A DNA stretch of 64,000 nucleotides from positions 1 through 64,000 of the forward strand of contig JANQEY010000121.1 of NCBI GenBank assembly GCA_028278125.1, read 5' to 3'. Under the pieces are notes generated by a model that had not been told where the DNA came from, did no database searches, and saw only the letters and a list, made by a program, of their open reading frames with translations. This document shows positions 17,287 through 27,237 of the stretch, in pieces (the first letter of the stretch is position 1; each line of letters starts with the position of its first letter). The translations under genes and the position numbers were made by a program. Source of the DNA: a bacterium. GTDB lineage: Bacteria; Electryoneota; Electryoneia; Electryoneales; Electryoneaceae.

Positions 17287-19197
17287 ATGGCCAAAAAATT
17301 CTACTTAACAACTCCGCTGTACTACGTAAACGATGAACCGCACGTAGGTCATGCTTACACGACCGTTTTAGCTGAAGTGATCACCGGCTTTCATCGCCTG
17401 TTCGGGGAAGATGTCCATTTTCTTACCGGAACCGATGAACATGGCCAGAAGGTCGCAGACGCCGCCGCTAAACTGGGCAAGACACCACAGGAACACTGCG
17501 ACATTACATCACAACGATTCTCCAGTATCTGGGATCAGCTTGACATAAAGTATGATGACTTCATCAGGACGACTGAGCCTCGTCATAAGAAGATTGTAAA
17601 TGAGATCCTGACAAAAATATATGAACAGGGGGATATCTACCAGCAGGAATATGAAGGCTGGTATTCGGTTTCGGAAGAACGGTTTTTTACAGAAAAAGAC
17701 CTGGTTGACGGTAAGGATCCCATAAGCGGACGTCCGGTTACCAAAATTAAAGAGATGAACTATTTCTTCAAAATGTCGAAATACCAGGACTGGCTGATTG
17801 ATCACTATGAGAAAAACCCTGATGCAGTTCTCCCACATTTCCGACTGAATGAGGTACTCGGATTTCTTAAACAACCCCTGGGTGATCTCTGTATCAGCAG
17901 GCCGAAAAGCCGTTTAAGCTGGGGAATCCCGATCCCATGGGATGAAGATTATGTAACCTATGTCTGGTTTGACGCGCTATTGAATTATTATACAGCGACT
18001 GTTTCACCACCAGAGGGTAAAAAACCTGAATGGCCTGCGGATTATCACCTGATTGGAAAAGATATTCTCACAACACACGCTGTCTACTGGCCGATTATGC
18101 TCCATGCCGCCGGGCTGGAACCGCCAAGACATATCCTGGCTCATGGCTGGTGGCTGGCGAAAAACAATGAGAAAATGTCAAAAACCGCCGGGAATGTCGT
18201 AAAGCCGCTTGACCTTTCTACCAGGTATGGCTCGGAAGCATTCAGGTATGTTTTGATGCGAGAAATGGTGGTCGGACAGGACGCTACATTGAGCGAAGAA
18301 AGCTTTGTTAAGAGGGTAAATTCCGACCTGGCAAATGACCTGGGGAACCTGGTCAACCGTCTGACAAAATTGGTAACTCAGAACTTTGAAGGTGTCATTC
18401 CTGAATATGAACTTGAGGATGAGAACGAAGTATTTGAGCAGGCGGGAAGAACAGCCTATGAAGTTCGCAAAAAAATAGAAGACCTGCATATTCATTCAGC
18501 CATCGAGGAGATACTGCAGTTTGTCCGGGCGATAAACAGGTATGTAGCAGTCAATGAACCGTGGAAAGCAGTTAAAACTGATAAAGAATCCGCAGGTTCT
18601 GTGTTGGCAATTGCTATCGAAGGTGTACGGATAGCATCTGTGCTGCTCAGCCCAATAATGCCGAATAAAACTGCTGAACTGTTAGTGCGGATTGGTATCA
18701 ACGGAAATGATGGATACAAGTGGGATGACGTTACCTGGCACAAAGACGATGCTTCACGAAAAGTGATTCACGGTGACGCGATTTTCCCCCGGATCGACGC
18801 AAAAAAACTGGCGAAAAGTATGGAAAAGCAAAAGCCTGAAAAGAAAAGAGTTGAGGCTGAAAAAACAGGTGATGAATTTGTGGACTTCAACGACTTTAAA
18901 AAAATCCAGTTGAAAACCGCGAAAGTCCTCGAAGCGGAAAGGGTTCCGGATACTGATAAACTGATGGTTCTCCAGATTGAGGTCGGTGACGAGAAACGCC
19001 AGATTATTGCAGGTATCGCTCAACATTACAGCGTAGAGGAAATAGTCGGAAAAACCATTATAATTGTAGCAAACCTGAAACCGGCAAAAATCAGGGGAGT
19101 AGAGAGCAATGGAATGCTTCTTGCCGTCCATGATGATGATAAACTAAGACTTATTACGGCTGACAGTGAAGTAAAATCAGGTCTGAGATTATCGTAG
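17287..19197 (+). CDS. metG: Methionyl-tRNA synthetase with C-terminal tRNA-binding domain
   Basis: A 636-residue class I aminoacyl-tRNA synthetase charging tRNA-Met. The HIGH box is HVGH (19-22). The KMSKS box is KMSKT (about 296-300), with the catalytic flank WLAKNNEKMSKTAGNVV. The connective-peptide region (GWYSVSEERFFTEKDL) lacks the CxxC zinc knuckle pairs of other MetRS types. Residues 535-636 form a Trbp111/EMAP-II-like domain (FKKIQLKTAKVLEAERV ... SNGMLLAV). The start ATG is 8 bp after ricT, so the two are almost certainly cotranscribed. Confidence 0.96.
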   Translation: MAKKFYLTTPLYYVNDEPHVGHAYTTVLAEVITGFHRLFGEDVHFLTGTDEHGQKVADAAAKLGKTPQEHCDITSQRFSSIWDQLDIKYDDFIRTTEPRHKKIVNEILTKIYEQGDIYQQEYEGWYSVSEERFFTEKDLVDGKDPISGRPVTKIKEMNYFFKMSKYQDWLIDHYEKNPDAVLPHFRLNEVLGFLKQPLGDLCISRPKSRLSWGIPIPWDEDYVTYVWFDALLNYYTATVSPPEGKKPEWPADYHLIGKDILTTHAVYWPIMLHAAGLEPPRHILAHGWWLAKNNEKMSKTAGNVVKPLDLSTRYGSEAFRYVLMREMVVGQDATLSEESFVKRVNSDLANDLGNLVNRLTKLVTQNFEGVIPEYELEDENEVFEQAGRTAYEVRKKIEDLHIHSAIEEILQFVRAINRYVAVNEPWKAVKTDKESAGSVLAIAIEGVRIASVLLSPIMPNKTAELLVRIGINGNDGYKWDDVTWHKDDASRKVIHGDAIFPRIDAKKLAKSMEKQKPEKKRVEAEKTGDEFVDFNDFKKIQLKTAKVLEAERVPDTDKLMVLQIEVGDEKRQIIAGIAQHYSVEEIVGKTIIIVANLKPAKIRGVESNGMLLAVHDDDKLRLITADSEVKSGLRLS

Positions 19198-19252
19198 AAA
19201 TGCAAATATAATTGGATATGGGAGCGGAACTCGGTGTTTTGTTCCCAATATT

Positions 19253-19281
19253 TTGTCAATAATTCACGTAAGCTATTTATA
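19253..19281 (+). promoter_or_regulatory. Candidate promoter upstream of ecfT-truA run
   Basis: TTGTCA (19253-19258) and TTTATA (19276-19281) are separated by 17 bp in the 246-bp gap between metG and ecfT, an AT-rich stretch with no coding frame. A perfect TATAAT also occurs at 19308 but lacks a convincing -35 element. A weak GGAAC/GTTCC hairpin just after metG (about 19225-19245) might terminate the upstream operon. Consensus match only, so low confidence. Confidence 0.35.
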
Positions 19282-19443
19282 TATAAAATATTATATGCCA
19301 AATTGCTTATAATGAGTCATTTGCGGATTATTCTGATTTCCTTTATATTCCTCATCTTACTATTTACCTCGGTATAATTGTATCCTGAAATCGTGTTCAG
19401 GCATTAATTATCCGGGTTTTAAAACCTCAGCCAGGAACAAAAT

Positions 19444-20217
19444 ATGCTGGCATCCTTGGACAGCAGGGCAAAGTTTATCGCCGCCGTCGCGATTATAATC
19501 ACCGTATTACTGTTACCTGTCGGTTTGTTTCTCTGGATCGCCACTGCCCTGATTGTCGCCGGAATAATACTGTCAAAATCCAGTTTATTAAGAATCACGG
19601 GTCCGATATTGCTGCTTGGCTGGATGTTCGTGCTGACAATACTGATCCATGGATTTACAACTCCCGGACACATTGTCTGGAAGGTGCCGTTTACCGGTGG
19701 TGGAGATTCAACGGGATTGATCTTAACCCGTGAAGGCCTGGAAAAAGGCGGTATCCTGTCGTTACGAATCTCGCTGGCGACTATTACGGCCGGACTTGTT
19801 GCTTTGACAACACCCTTATCGCAGGTCTTGAGAGCATTTGAATATTTCGGTAAACCACTCAGCCTGGTTGGAATAAAAATCGGTTCACTGGTGATGATGA
19901 TAACACTTGCCTTACGATTTATCCCTACCCTTTATGACGAAAGCAAAATGCTGAAAAAATCACTGATGGCAAGAGGTTGGTTTACCGGGAAGGGATTTAC
20001 CAGGAGAATTACCTACTGGATCCCCCTGCTGGTACCGTTGATTGCCAACGGGATGAGAAGGAGCGATGTTTTAGCTGAAACGCTTGTTGTCCGGGGGTAT
20101 GATCCTAACGTCCAACGATCATCGATGTATGAGTATAGTTTCAGGACAGGTGATTACATTGCAGTTACCGTCTCAATAATACCGGGAATGTTATGGATAC
20201 TATTCGCTATCGCCTGA
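19444..20217 (+). CDS. ecfT: Energy-coupling factor transporter transmembrane protein EcfT
   Basis: A 257-residue membrane protein of the EcfT/CbiQ family with about six hydrophobic helices. It carries the two Ala/Val-Arg-Gly coupling motifs that contact the ATPases: SLMARGW (about 175-181) and LVVRGYD (about 215-221). It should be the scaffold of an ECF-type vitamin/metal importer. The partner ATPases (EcfA, EcfA') are not adjacent. The EcfT-TruA adjacency is otherwise that seen in Firmicutes (ecfA-ecfA'-ecfT-truA). truA begins 25 nt inside its 3' end. Confidence 0.85.
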   Translation: MLASLDSRAKFIAAVAIIITVLLLPVGLFLWIATALIVAGIILSKSSLLRITGPILLLGWMFVLTILIHGFTTPGHIVWKVPFTGGGDSTGLILTREGLEKGGILSLRISLATITAGLVALTTPLSQVLRAFEYFGKPLSLVGIKIGSLVMMITLALRFIPTLYDESKMLKKSLMARGWFTGKGFTRRITYWIPLLVPLIANGMRRSDVLAETLVVRGYDPNVQRSSMYEYSFRTGDYIAVTVSIIPGMLWILFAIA

Positions 20218-20981
20218 ACCTGGCTTATGATGGTGGTGCCTACAAGGGATGGCAGGTGCAACCTGATGTAGTTACAATCCAGGGTAAACTACAGGAAGTT
20301 CTCTCGAAACTTCACAACGGCCAGGACATCAAACTTATAGCGGCGGGACGTACCGATACAGGTGTTCATGCTATCGGGCAGGTTGCTCACTTTGACGCGC
20401 CACCGACCAGGGATGCGGTTGAGATCCGTAACGCTATAAATGCACTGGTTGGAGATGATATCCGTGTCTGGAGAGTACGGCAGGTTCCGGATGATTTTCA
20501 TGCCCGGTTCAGTGCCAGGGAACGAATTTACGGTTACAGGATTCTGCTGAATCGTGACGTTTTCCGGAGACATTACGGGTGGCGACCATCCTTTCAGTTC
20601 GATCCTGAGAGAGTATCAAATCTTTCTGAACACTTGCTGGGGAAACATAATTTTCGTTCGTTCTCAACTAAACCTGATCCTGACGATGATCCAGTATGCA
20701 ATGTTCGTCGCATCAGGCTGGTCCGTTCAGCAGGGGGATGGTTATTCCTTATCGCGGCTGATAGGTTTTTGAGAAGAATGGTCAGGACAATTGTCGGTAC
20801 TTTGCTCGAAGCCGCCGCCGGTAGATTCAAAGAAGATGAGCTTATCAAGATGCTGGAAACTGAGGGTGAAAGAACCGGGACTCCTGCACCGGCAAATGGT
20901 TTGGCATTACTGCATGTTAAATACGAAATAGATGACGAAGAAGATAATCCCAACTTATCACTTTGGGGAGATGTTCCATGA
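20193..20981 (+). CDS. truA: tRNA pseudouridine(38-40) synthase TruA
   Basis: A 262-residue pseudouridine synthase modifying tRNA anticodon-stem positions 38-40. It opens [17 protein letters not shown] and has the catalytic motif [11 protein letters not shown] with Asp55. Later blocks include [16 protein letters not shown] and the [15 protein letters not shown] helix near residue 190. The ATG at 20193 overlaps ecfT by 25 nt, and the stop overlaps the transaldolase ATG by 4 nt. Length and motif order are typical of the family. Confidence 0.95.
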   Translation: MDTIRYRLNLAYDGGAYKGWQVQPDVVTIQGKLQEVLSKLHNGQDIKLIAAGRTDTGVHAIGQVAHFDAPPTRDAVEIRNAINALVGDDIRVWRVRQVPDDFHARFSARERIYGYRILLNRDVFRRHYGWRPSFQFDPERVSNLSEHLLGKHNFRSFSTKPDPDDDPVCNVRRIRLVRSAGGWLFLIAADRFLRRMVRTIVGTLLEAAAGRFKEDELIKMLETEGERTGTPAPANGLALLHVKYEIDDEEDNPNLSLWGDVP

Positions 20982-21622
20982 AATTGTTTATTGATACTGC
21001 TGATATTAACGAAATTAAAGAAGCAGCTGATCTTGGTGTACTTGATGGTGTTACTACAAATCCATCACTTGTAGCAAAAACAGGAAAACCTTTCAGGCAG
21101 GTTCTCGATGAGATCCTGGCTGTTGTCGATGGTCCGGTTTCAGCGGAAGTTGTAGCGACTGATTTCCAGGGAATGATTGATGAAGCAGAAGAGCTCGCGG
21201 CTATCCATAGCAATATCGTGATAAAAGTTCCGTTAACTTTAGAAGGTTTAAAGGTTACCAAAGCGTTATCGTCAAAAGGGATAAAAGTCAACCAGACATT
21301 GTGTTTTTCACCCATGCAGGCCCTGTTATCCGCAAAGGCTGGGGCTACATATATCAGTCCATTTGTAGGTCGTCTCGATGACATCAGCTTTGATGGTATG
21401 GAGCTTATCCGTCAGATTGTTGAGATATATGATAATTACGATTTTGATACGGAAGTCCTGGTAGCTTCGGTACGGAATCCGGTGCACCTTGTTGAGTCCG
21501 CTATGATGGGCGCTGATGTTGCCACGGTTCCGCTGAAAGTAATCATGCAGCTGTTAAAACATCCGTTAACGGATATTGGCCTGGAAAAATTCCTGGCTGA
21601 CTGGGAGAAGGTACCCAAGTAA
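20978..21622 (+). CDS. Transaldolase, FSA/TalC type
   Basis: A 214-residue small transaldolase of the fructose-6-phosphate aldolase/TalC subfamily. It has [10 protein letters not shown] at the start, [12 protein letters not shown], the Schiff-base lysine in NIVIKVPLT (Lys83) and INQTLCFS-like [11 protein letters not shown]. The C-terminal [10 protein letters not shown] fits the transaldolase members of the group. It would transfer a dihydroxyacetone unit in the non-oxidative pentose phosphate pathway, though aldolase activity cannot be excluded. ATG 20978 follows GGGGAG and overlaps the truA stop. Confidence 0.93.
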   Translation: MKLFIDTADINEIKEAADLGVLDGVTTNPSLVAKTGKPFRQVLDEILAVVDGPVSAEVVATDFQGMIDEAEELAAIHSNIVIKVPLTLEGLKVTKALSSKGIKVNQTLCFSPMQALLSAKAGATYISPFVGRLDDISFDGMELIRQIVEIYDNYDFDTEVLVASVRNPVHLVESAMMGADVATVPLKVIMQLLKHPLTDIGLEKFLADWEKVPK

Positions 21623-22896
21623 TGAAGCAGGTTGCCGGTTGGTTTATAATAGGTCTCATAATTGGTGTTGTAGCCATGGGACTGGTGTTTTTTGGCGCAT
21701 TTATCGAGCGTCAGAACGCCGATCAACCATCCAGTATGTCTGTCTCCGAAAATCTGACTGATTCATCGTCTACAGGTACAGGATCAGACTCTATCCGGCA
21801 AAGACAGTTGGAAAGCTCGGAATATGCTGATACACGTGAAGTAATAGATAATCTTAACAACAATTTGCAGCTGGGGCGTTCTAACGCCATAACAATGGCG
21901 ATTGATAAAGCATCACCGGCTGTGGTTGGAATTACAGTTATCAAGGTGCAGTACCAGACATATTCACCATGGTTTTCAGATCCACGTTTGAACCAGTTTT
22001 TTGGACTTCAGCCGAGGAGGATTCCGGAGAAAGTTCAAAATCTGGGATCGGGTTTTATCATATCTGATGATGGGTATATCATCACTAATGAGCATGTTGT
22101 TCATGGCGCCGCTGAGGTTGTTGTGACAATGACAACCGGTGACCAATACGAAGCCGAGTACATTGGAAAAGATTATGATTGCGATCTGGCGTTATTGAAG
22201 ATTGAAGAAGAGAATTTACCATACCTGGCAATATCACCCGAAGATCATATTTATGTGGGAGAATGGGCTATTGCCATTGGTAATCCTTATGGTCTGTTCC
22301 AGATAAACGATAAACCCTCGGTTTCTGTTGGTGTAATTTCCGCTGTCGGCAGGGACTGGGAGCGTAAAGAAGACGGACGGTTGTACAGGGGTATGATCCA
22401 GACCGACGCTGCCATTAATCCCGGTAATTCCGGGGGACCATTGTTGAATGTGCTTGGAGAAGTGATCGGGGTTAACACCTTTATTTATTCACCGGGGCAG
22501 AGGACAGGTTCTGTTGGTATTGGTTTCGCGATTCCGGCAAAAAAGCTGCGAATGGCTGTTGAACAGTTAAAATTGCGCGAAGGCTGGGAAAGTGATTTCT
22601 GGACTGGTCTTGAAGTCCAGAATCTCGATTACTGGATATCGCAAAGCCTTGGATTTCGAGGGACAGAAGGTGTAATCATTACGAACGTCGATCCGGGCAG
22701 TCCAGCGGAAAAAGCCGGAATCATGACTACGGATATTCTTTTTGAGATCGAGGGGACTCGGATGAGTAACCTGAGCGTTGCCAGGGATTATTTCGATAAC
22801 CATGATTTCAGGGTTGGTGATGAACTTGAGATGCGCATTTTCAGGAATGGTAAAGAACAGAAAATAATTCTTCGTTTGGAGGCACGGCCGAAGTGA
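21622..22896 (+). CDS. HtrA/DegP-like serine protease with one PDZ domain
   Basis: A 424-residue membrane-anchored S1C protease. An N-terminal helix (about 5-27) is followed by a Ser/Thr-rich linker to residue 85 and the trypsin-like domain. The triad is His158 (ITNEHVVHG), Asp188 (YDCDLALLK) and Ser270 (INPGNSGGPLL). A single PDZ domain covers about 320-420 (GVIITNVDPGSPAEKAGI). One PDZ plus an N-terminal anchor resembles DegS or the HtrA-like enzymes of many phyla. It acts in periplasmic quality control or envelope-stress signalling. It starts at the last base of the transaldolase stop codon and its end overlaps purB by 4 nt. Confidence 0.92.
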   Translation: MKQVAGWFIIGLIIGVVAMGLVFFGAFIERQNADQPSSMSVSENLTDSSSTGTGSDSIRQRQLESSEYADTREVIDNLNNNLQLGRSNAITMAIDKASPAVVGITVIKVQYQTYSPWFSDPRLNQFFGLQPRRIPEKVQNLGSGFIISDDGYIITNEHVVHGAAEVVVTMTTGDQYEAEYIGKDYDCDLALLKIEEENLPYLAISPEDHIYVGEWAIAIGNPYGLFQINDKPSVSVGVISAVGRDWERKEDGRLYRGMIQTDAAINPGNSGGPLLNVLGEVIGVNTFIYSPGQRTGSVGIGFAIPAKKLRMAVEQLKLREGWESDFWTGLEVQNLDYWISQSLGFRGTEGVIITNVDPGSPAEKAGIMTTDILFEIEGTRMSNLSVARDYFDNHDFRVGDELEMRIFRNGKEQKIILRLEARPK

Positions 22897-24185
22897 TTGA
22901 CAGGTACACAAGACAGGAAATTGGTTCCATCTGGTCTGAACAAAATAAGTTTGAATGCTGGTTGAAAGTTGAACTGGCTGTTTGCGAAGCGTGGACCAGG
23001 CGCGATAAGATTCCTCAAGAATCAATGAAAACTATCCGGGATAAAGCCAATTTCAAAATCGAGCGTATCCTCGAGATTGAAGAGGTAACCCGGCATGATG
23101 TTATAGCTTTCCTGACCAATGTTGCTGAATATGTCGGCCCGGATTCAAGGTATATCCATCTTGGGATGACTTCGTCCGATGTTCTCGATTCTGCACTGGC
23201 GCTTCAACTTTACCAGGCCGGGAAAATACTTGTTAAAGGTTGTGAAAAGCTGGAAAAATCACTGGCTGAGAAGGCTGTTGAGTATAAGAATATCCCGGCG
23301 GTTGGAAGAACACACGGTATTCATGCTGAACCTGTTGTATTCGGTTTGAGATTCGCCAGGTTCCGTGACCAGCTTGTGAGGGCAACAAAAAGGCTCAAAG
23401 AATCCTGGCAAGCTGTTTCGGTTGGGAAATTATCAGGCGCAGTCGGATGTTACGTCCATCTAGATCCCGAGATGGAAAAGGAAGTGATGGACGATCTTGG
23501 TCTTGGCGTAGCACCGATTACATCGCAGGTAGTATCAAGAGACCGCCACGCCGACTTCCTGGCGGCTATAGCGCTGGTTGGTGCAGTCCTCGAGAGTATC
23601 GCTCTGGAAATCCGTCACCTGCAGAGAACAGAAGTAGGGGAGGCACGTGAAGGTTTTGCCAAGGGGCAAAAGGGTTCATCGGCGATGCCACATAAACGTA
23701 ATCCGATCGACTCTGAAAAGATCTGCGGAATGGCGCGTTTGCTTCGCGGAAACATGCACGCTGGCTACGAAAACGTTGCACTCTGGCATGAGCGGGACAT
23801 TTCGCATTCGTCGGTTGAACGTGTTATCTTACCGGACAGCACGATTGCCCTTGATTACCTCCTGCACTTGACTGACAAAGTGGTTCGAAATCTTTATATT
23901 GAGCCGGCGCAAATTGAGAAGAACCTGAATATCACCGCAGGCGCGATTGTTTCAGAAGGTCTGCTACTGGCGATGGTTGAAAACGGGAAAACCCGTGAGG
24001 ATTCATATGCTATCATCCAACGCGTTGCGCATGGAGCTATGGAACAGGGGATACATTTCCTCGATGCAGCACTATCGGAAGAAGATCTCGTTGACATTCT
24101 TGGTGAAGAGAAGATAAAAGAAGTATTTGATATGAATCACGCCTTGAGAAATGTTGATTTTATATATAGACGGAATGATTTATAG
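22893..24185 (+). CDS. purB: Adenylosuccinate lyase
   Basis: A 430-residue enzyme of the fumarase/aspartase superfamily acting twice in purine synthesis (SAICAR to AICAR, adenylosuccinate to AMP). The N-terminus IDRYTRQEIGSIWSEQNKF is typical. The conserved blocks are HLGMTSSDVLDSA, AVGRTHGIHAEP and the signature GSSAMPHKRNP near residue 263. The start is GTG at 22893, overlapping the htrA stop (GTGA). purC follows 38 bp later. Confidence 0.96.
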   Translation: MIDRYTRQEIGSIWSEQNKFECWLKVELAVCEAWTRRDKIPQESMKTIRDKANFKIERILEIEEVTRHDVIAFLTNVAEYVGPDSRYIHLGMTSSDVLDSALALQLYQAGKILVKGCEKLEKSLAEKAVEYKNIPAVGRTHGIHAEPVVFGLRFARFRDQLVRATKRLKESWQAVSVGKLSGAVGCYVHLDPEMEKEVMDDLGLGVAPITSQVVSRDRHADFLAAIALVGAVLESIALEIRHLQRTEVGEAREGFAKGQKGSSAMPHKRNPIDSEKICGMARLLRGNMHAGYENVALWHERDISHSSVERVILPDSTIALDYLLHLTDKVVRNLYIEPAQIEKNLNITAGAIVSEGLLLAMVENGKTREDSYAIIQRVAHGAMEQGIHFLDAALSEEDLVDILGEEKIKEVFDMNHALRNVDFIYRRNDL

Positions 24186-24223
24186 AACCAGTCTCGAATA
24201 CTAATGATTGAGGAGATATAGGT

Positions 24224-24934
24224 ATGGAGAAAAAGGATCTGTTGTATGAAGGTAAGGCAAAGATCCTTTACCTGACGGAAGACACTGACTTGCTGGTACA
24301 GGTATTCAAGGATGAACTGACAGCGTTTAATGGTACCAAAAAAGGTAAGTTTGACGGTAAAGGTGAGATTTGTAATTCTATCTCTACCCACCTGTTCGAA
24401 TACCTGGAGAACTACCACGTTCCAACCCACTTTTCGAAGAAAATCAGTGGGACTGAGATGCTGGTAAAGCGTTTGGAGATGCTGCCGATCGAGGTTGTAG
24501 TCCGAAATATAGCTACAGCCAACCTGTCAAAAACCTACAATATCGAAGAAGGTCAGGCACTGGAATACCCGATAATCGAGTATTTCCTCAAGGACGACAA
24601 GCTTGGTGATCCCATGATCAATGAACACCACGCTTACGCGATGGGATATGCCACTCCAGAAGAGATGAGAATGATTGCCAGGGTAGTATCCAAGGTTAAC
24701 GCGATCTTTAAATCTTTCTTCGACAGGCGTGGATTGATCCTGGTCGACTTTAAGCTTGAATTCGGGAAAATGGGACGAAGCCTGCTGATAGGAGATGAAA
24801 TTACACCGGATACCTGCCGTATCTGGGATAAAAAGACCAATAAAAAAATGGATAAAGACCGTTTCCGCTACGACATGGGTGGCGTCGACAAGGTATACAA
24901 GGAACTACTTGACAGAATTGTTTCAGTGGGTTAG
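24224..24934 (+). CDS. purC: SAICAR synthetase
   Basis: A 236-residue phosphoribosylaminoimidazole-succinocarboxamide synthase. It starts KKDLLYEGKAKILYLTED and has DELTAFNGTKKGKFDGKG, LPIEVVVRNIATANLSK and LVDFKLEFGK with the downstream GDEITPDTCRIWD block, all diagnostic of PurC. The ATG at 24224 follows GAGGAGAT. It is the step before PurB's first reaction and lies directly downstream of purB. Confidence 0.97.
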   Translation: MEKKDLLYEGKAKILYLTEDTDLLVQVFKDELTAFNGTKKGKFDGKGEICNSISTHLFEYLENYHVPTHFSKKISGTEMLVKRLEMLPIEVVVRNIATANLSKTYNIEEGQALEYPIIEYFLKDDKLGDPMINEHHAYAMGYATPEEMRMIARVVSKVNAIFKSFFDRRGLILVDFKLEFGKMGRSLLIGDEITPDTCRIWDKKTNKKMDKDRFRYDMGGVDKVYKELLDRIVSVG

Positions 24935-24936
24935 AC

Positions 24937-25596
24937 GTGTTTGCACCTGAAGGTTTACCCTTCATACTGCCGGCATTACTACTGCTAGTAGTATTGCTGG
25001 CACTTGCATTGTTTAGAAAACATTTCAGCTGGTTTATATTATCGGGGCTATTACTGCTCTTTAACCTCGCGTTTTTATACTTTTTTCGTGATCCCGATAT
25101 CACCATTCCTGATCCAGGCGCAATTGTTTCCCCGGTAAATGGGCGAATAATTGACATTTCTGAAACAGATAATGGTTCAACGAAGATAAACATCTATTTA
25201 ACTTTACTTGATATTCACGCGATCAGGGCTCCTTTATCTTCCAGTGTTATATCAGTGGAAAAACATCCTGGGAAATTTCACCCTGCTTATGATCCGAGGG
25301 CGGGAAACGAAAATGAGTATATCGAGGTTGTTTTCTTGAAAGATTCCTCCCGGGTAATAACAAAACTATTCTCAGGATATTTTACCCGTAGAATTGTCTG
25401 TAACGCGAAACAGGGAGATTCACTTTCCGCCGGTGATAGGATAGGATTTATCAGGTTTGGATCAAGGGCTGAAATTGTATTTCCACCGGGGTTTGAATGC
25501 CTGGTGAACACAGGAGACCGGTTAACCGGCGGAGAAACCATTTTAGGATTATTCGAAGAACCATCGTTGTCACAAGCTGTATTGCAGGAGTTTTAA
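24937..25596 (+). CDS. psd: Phosphatidylserine decarboxylase proenzyme (Psd type II)
   Basis: A 219-residue short-form Psd with two N-terminal hydrophobic helices (about 8-26 and 30-50). The conserved FFRDPD is near residue 50, a DIHAIRAP block near 92 (DVHVNRAP in relatives), and the self-cleavage site is IRFGSRAEI, where Ser176 would become the pyruvoyl group. It converts phosphatidylserine to phosphatidylethanolamine at the membrane. Start is GTG, 2 bp after purC. pssA, its partner, starts on the last base of its stop. Confidence 0.92.
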   Translation: MFAPEGLPFILPALLLLVVLLALALFRKHFSWFILSGLLLLFNLAFLYFFRDPDITIPDPGAIVSPVNGRIIDISETDNGSTKINIYLTLLDIHAIRAPLSSSVISVEKHPGKFHPAYDPRAGNENEYIEVVFLKDSSRVITKLFSGYFTRRIVCNAKQGDSLSAGDRIGFIRFGSRAEIVFPPGFECLVNTGDRLTGGETILGLFEEPSLSQAVLQEF

Positions 25597-26294
25597 TGCA
25601 TTTAGCACCATTAATAGTTACGGCAATCAATGCCGGGTGCGGGATAGCCGCTATTGTCCTGGCTGTCCAGGGAAATATGTATGCGCCTGTCTGGTTATTA
25701 TTGCTGGCTGCATTTTTTGATGCTGTCGACGGCTGGGTGGCAAGGAAGCTGAAAGTAGACGGCACGAGTGGTGCGAATGCCGACACGATTGCTGACCTTG
25801 TATCATTTGGAGCTGCCCCGGCAGTCATTGTTGCAGTAGCCTGTGATAATATCTGGGGAATAACAGTTGGAATCTTCTACGGTATTATGATAGTCGTCAG
25901 GCTGATCAGGTACCGTTTGAAACCTGAGCCGAGAGGAATTTTTCTTGGACTACCTTCACCTGTAACAGCGTTACCGGTTGCTGCTGTTGCGCAAAAAGCA
26001 TTGCAGCTAGGTGGGATGAGCGGTTTGGTGATCGCTACGGCAGCACTAATGGGAACGCTGGCTATCCTGCCGGTGAGATATCCAGCCTGGCACCATGCCT
26101 CGATGAGACGTTTACCCATTGCTGGCCGAATGTTGTTTTTCTTCAGTGGTGTGATTGCCTTATTTTTCTGGCTGGAAGAAGCTGCAGTGATTTACCATTT
26201 GATTTATATCCTTATAGGTCCGTTTGTTTTGATACATTATCACCATCACCTCCTGGTGACTGCAGATAAACGAGAGAGGAAACGATATAAATGA
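25596..26294 (+). CDS. pssA: CDP-diacylglycerol--serine O-phosphatidyltransferase
   Basis: A 232-residue membrane enzyme making phosphatidylserine, the substrate of the neighbouring Psd. It has the full CDP-alcohol phosphotransferase motif: DGWVAR, eight residues, G, then the aspartates at about 63 and 67 (residues 45-67). About seven hydrophobic helices follow. The ATG at 25596 shares a base with the psd stop and follows CAGGAG. A longer in-frame ORF begins at 25497 inside psd but would add non-homologous residues. The C-terminus is His- and Lys/Arg-rich and cytoplasmic. Confidence 0.92.
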   Translation: MHLAPLIVTAINAGCGIAAIVLAVQGNMYAPVWLLLLAAFFDAVDGWVARKLKVDGTSGANADTIADLVSFGAAPAVIVAVACDNIWGITVGIFYGIMIVVRLIRYRLKPEPRGIFLGLPSPVTALPVAAVAQKALQLGGMSGLVIATAALMGTLAILPVRYPAWHHASMRRLPIAGRMLFFFSGVIALFFWLEEAAVIYHLIYILIGPFVLIHYHHHLLVTADKRERKRYK

Positions 26295-26545
26295 TCGTCA
26301 TAGTCGAAGTAATGCCTAAGCCCGGAATCCTTGATCCGCAGGGTAAAGCTGTCTGCCACGCTCTGCACCAGATGCAGTTCCCGGAAGTGGAAGCGGTGAA
26401 AGTCGGGAAAATTATCAGGCTGGAACTGGAAGAAAACGACAAGGACAAAGCATTCAAACGGGCTGATGAGATGGCGCAGAAGCTACTCTACAATCACAAC
26501 GTTGAAAGTTATAAAATTGTTATGCCCGAAGGAGAGAACAAGTGA
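26291..26545 (+). CDS. purS: FGAM synthase subunit PurS
   Basis: An 84-residue PurS, the small bridging subunit of the three-part phosphoribosylformylglycinamidine synthase (PurSQL). It has [19 protein letters not shown] at the N-terminus and [11 protein letters not shown] mid-protein, matching the family along its whole length. It overlaps pssA and purQ by 4 nt each. The large subunit purL is not in the window, so it must be encoded elsewhere. Confidence 0.95.
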   Translation: MIVIVEVMPKPGILDPQGKAVCHALHQMQFPEVEAVKVGKIIRLELEENDKDKAFKRADEMAQKLLYNHNVESYKIVMPEGENK

Positions 26546-27237
26546 AATGGGGCGTAATAGTATTTCCCGGTTCTAACTGTGATTATGACGGTTACGATGC
26601 ACTGGGACGTTTGCTGGGACAGGATGTACGCTATATCTGGCATAACGAAAAATCGTTTAACTCCCTCGATGCCGTTCTTCTGCCCGGTGGATTCTCATAT
26701 GGTGATTACCTTAGGGCTGGCGCAATCGCCAGGTTCAGCCCGGTGATGGAAGAGTTGATTGAGTTTTCCAATAATGGTGGAACTGTTGTGGGTGTTTGTA
26801 ATGGTTTCCAGGTTTTGACGGAAGCTGGTTTGCTACCCGGTGCGCTGATACGAAATAAAAATATCAGGTTTATCTGCGAAGACCTGCCACTTCGTGTGGA
26901 AAATCCAGACAGTAGATTTACCAATCAATGCAATGAAGGTGATGTCCTCCATATACCAGTCGCACATAACGAAGGGAATTATACCCTTCTTGAAGATGAA
27001 CTGGAAAAGATAGAAGCCAATAACCAGGTGGTTTTCCGTTACTGTTCAGAAGATGGGGAAGTAAACGACGAGAACAATCCGAACGGTTCTAGCAACAACA
27101 TTGCAGGAATCATCAATAAAAATGGGAATGTCCTGGGAATGATGCCACATCCTGAACGCAGGTGTGATCCGATCCTGGGAAGCACTGATGGTCGGAAGAT
27201 ATTTGAAAGTATTATTCACTGGGCTGAGCGTGGATGA
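26542..27237 (+). CDS. purQ: FGAM synthase glutaminase subunit PurQ
   Basis: A 231-residue class I glutamine amidotransferase that feeds ammonia to PurL. The nucleophile is Cys86 in VGVCNGFQ. The catalytic His/Glu lie in MMPHPERR near residue 205. The oxyanion region is [16 protein letters not shown] near 46. The start is GTG at 26542 overlapping the purS stop, and the stop overlaps tatC. Length is normal. Confidence 0.96.
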   Translation: MKWGVIVFPGSNCDYDGYDALGRLLGQDVRYIWHNEKSFNSLDAVLLPGGFSYGDYLRAGAIARFSPVMEELIEFSNNGGTVVGVCNGFQVLTEAGLLPGALIRNKNIRFICEDLPLRVENPDSRFTNQCNEGDVLHIPVAHNEGNYTLLEDELEKIEANNQVVFRYCSEDGEVNDENNPNGSSNNIAGIINKNGNVLGMMPHPERRCDPILGSTDGRKIFESIIHWAERG

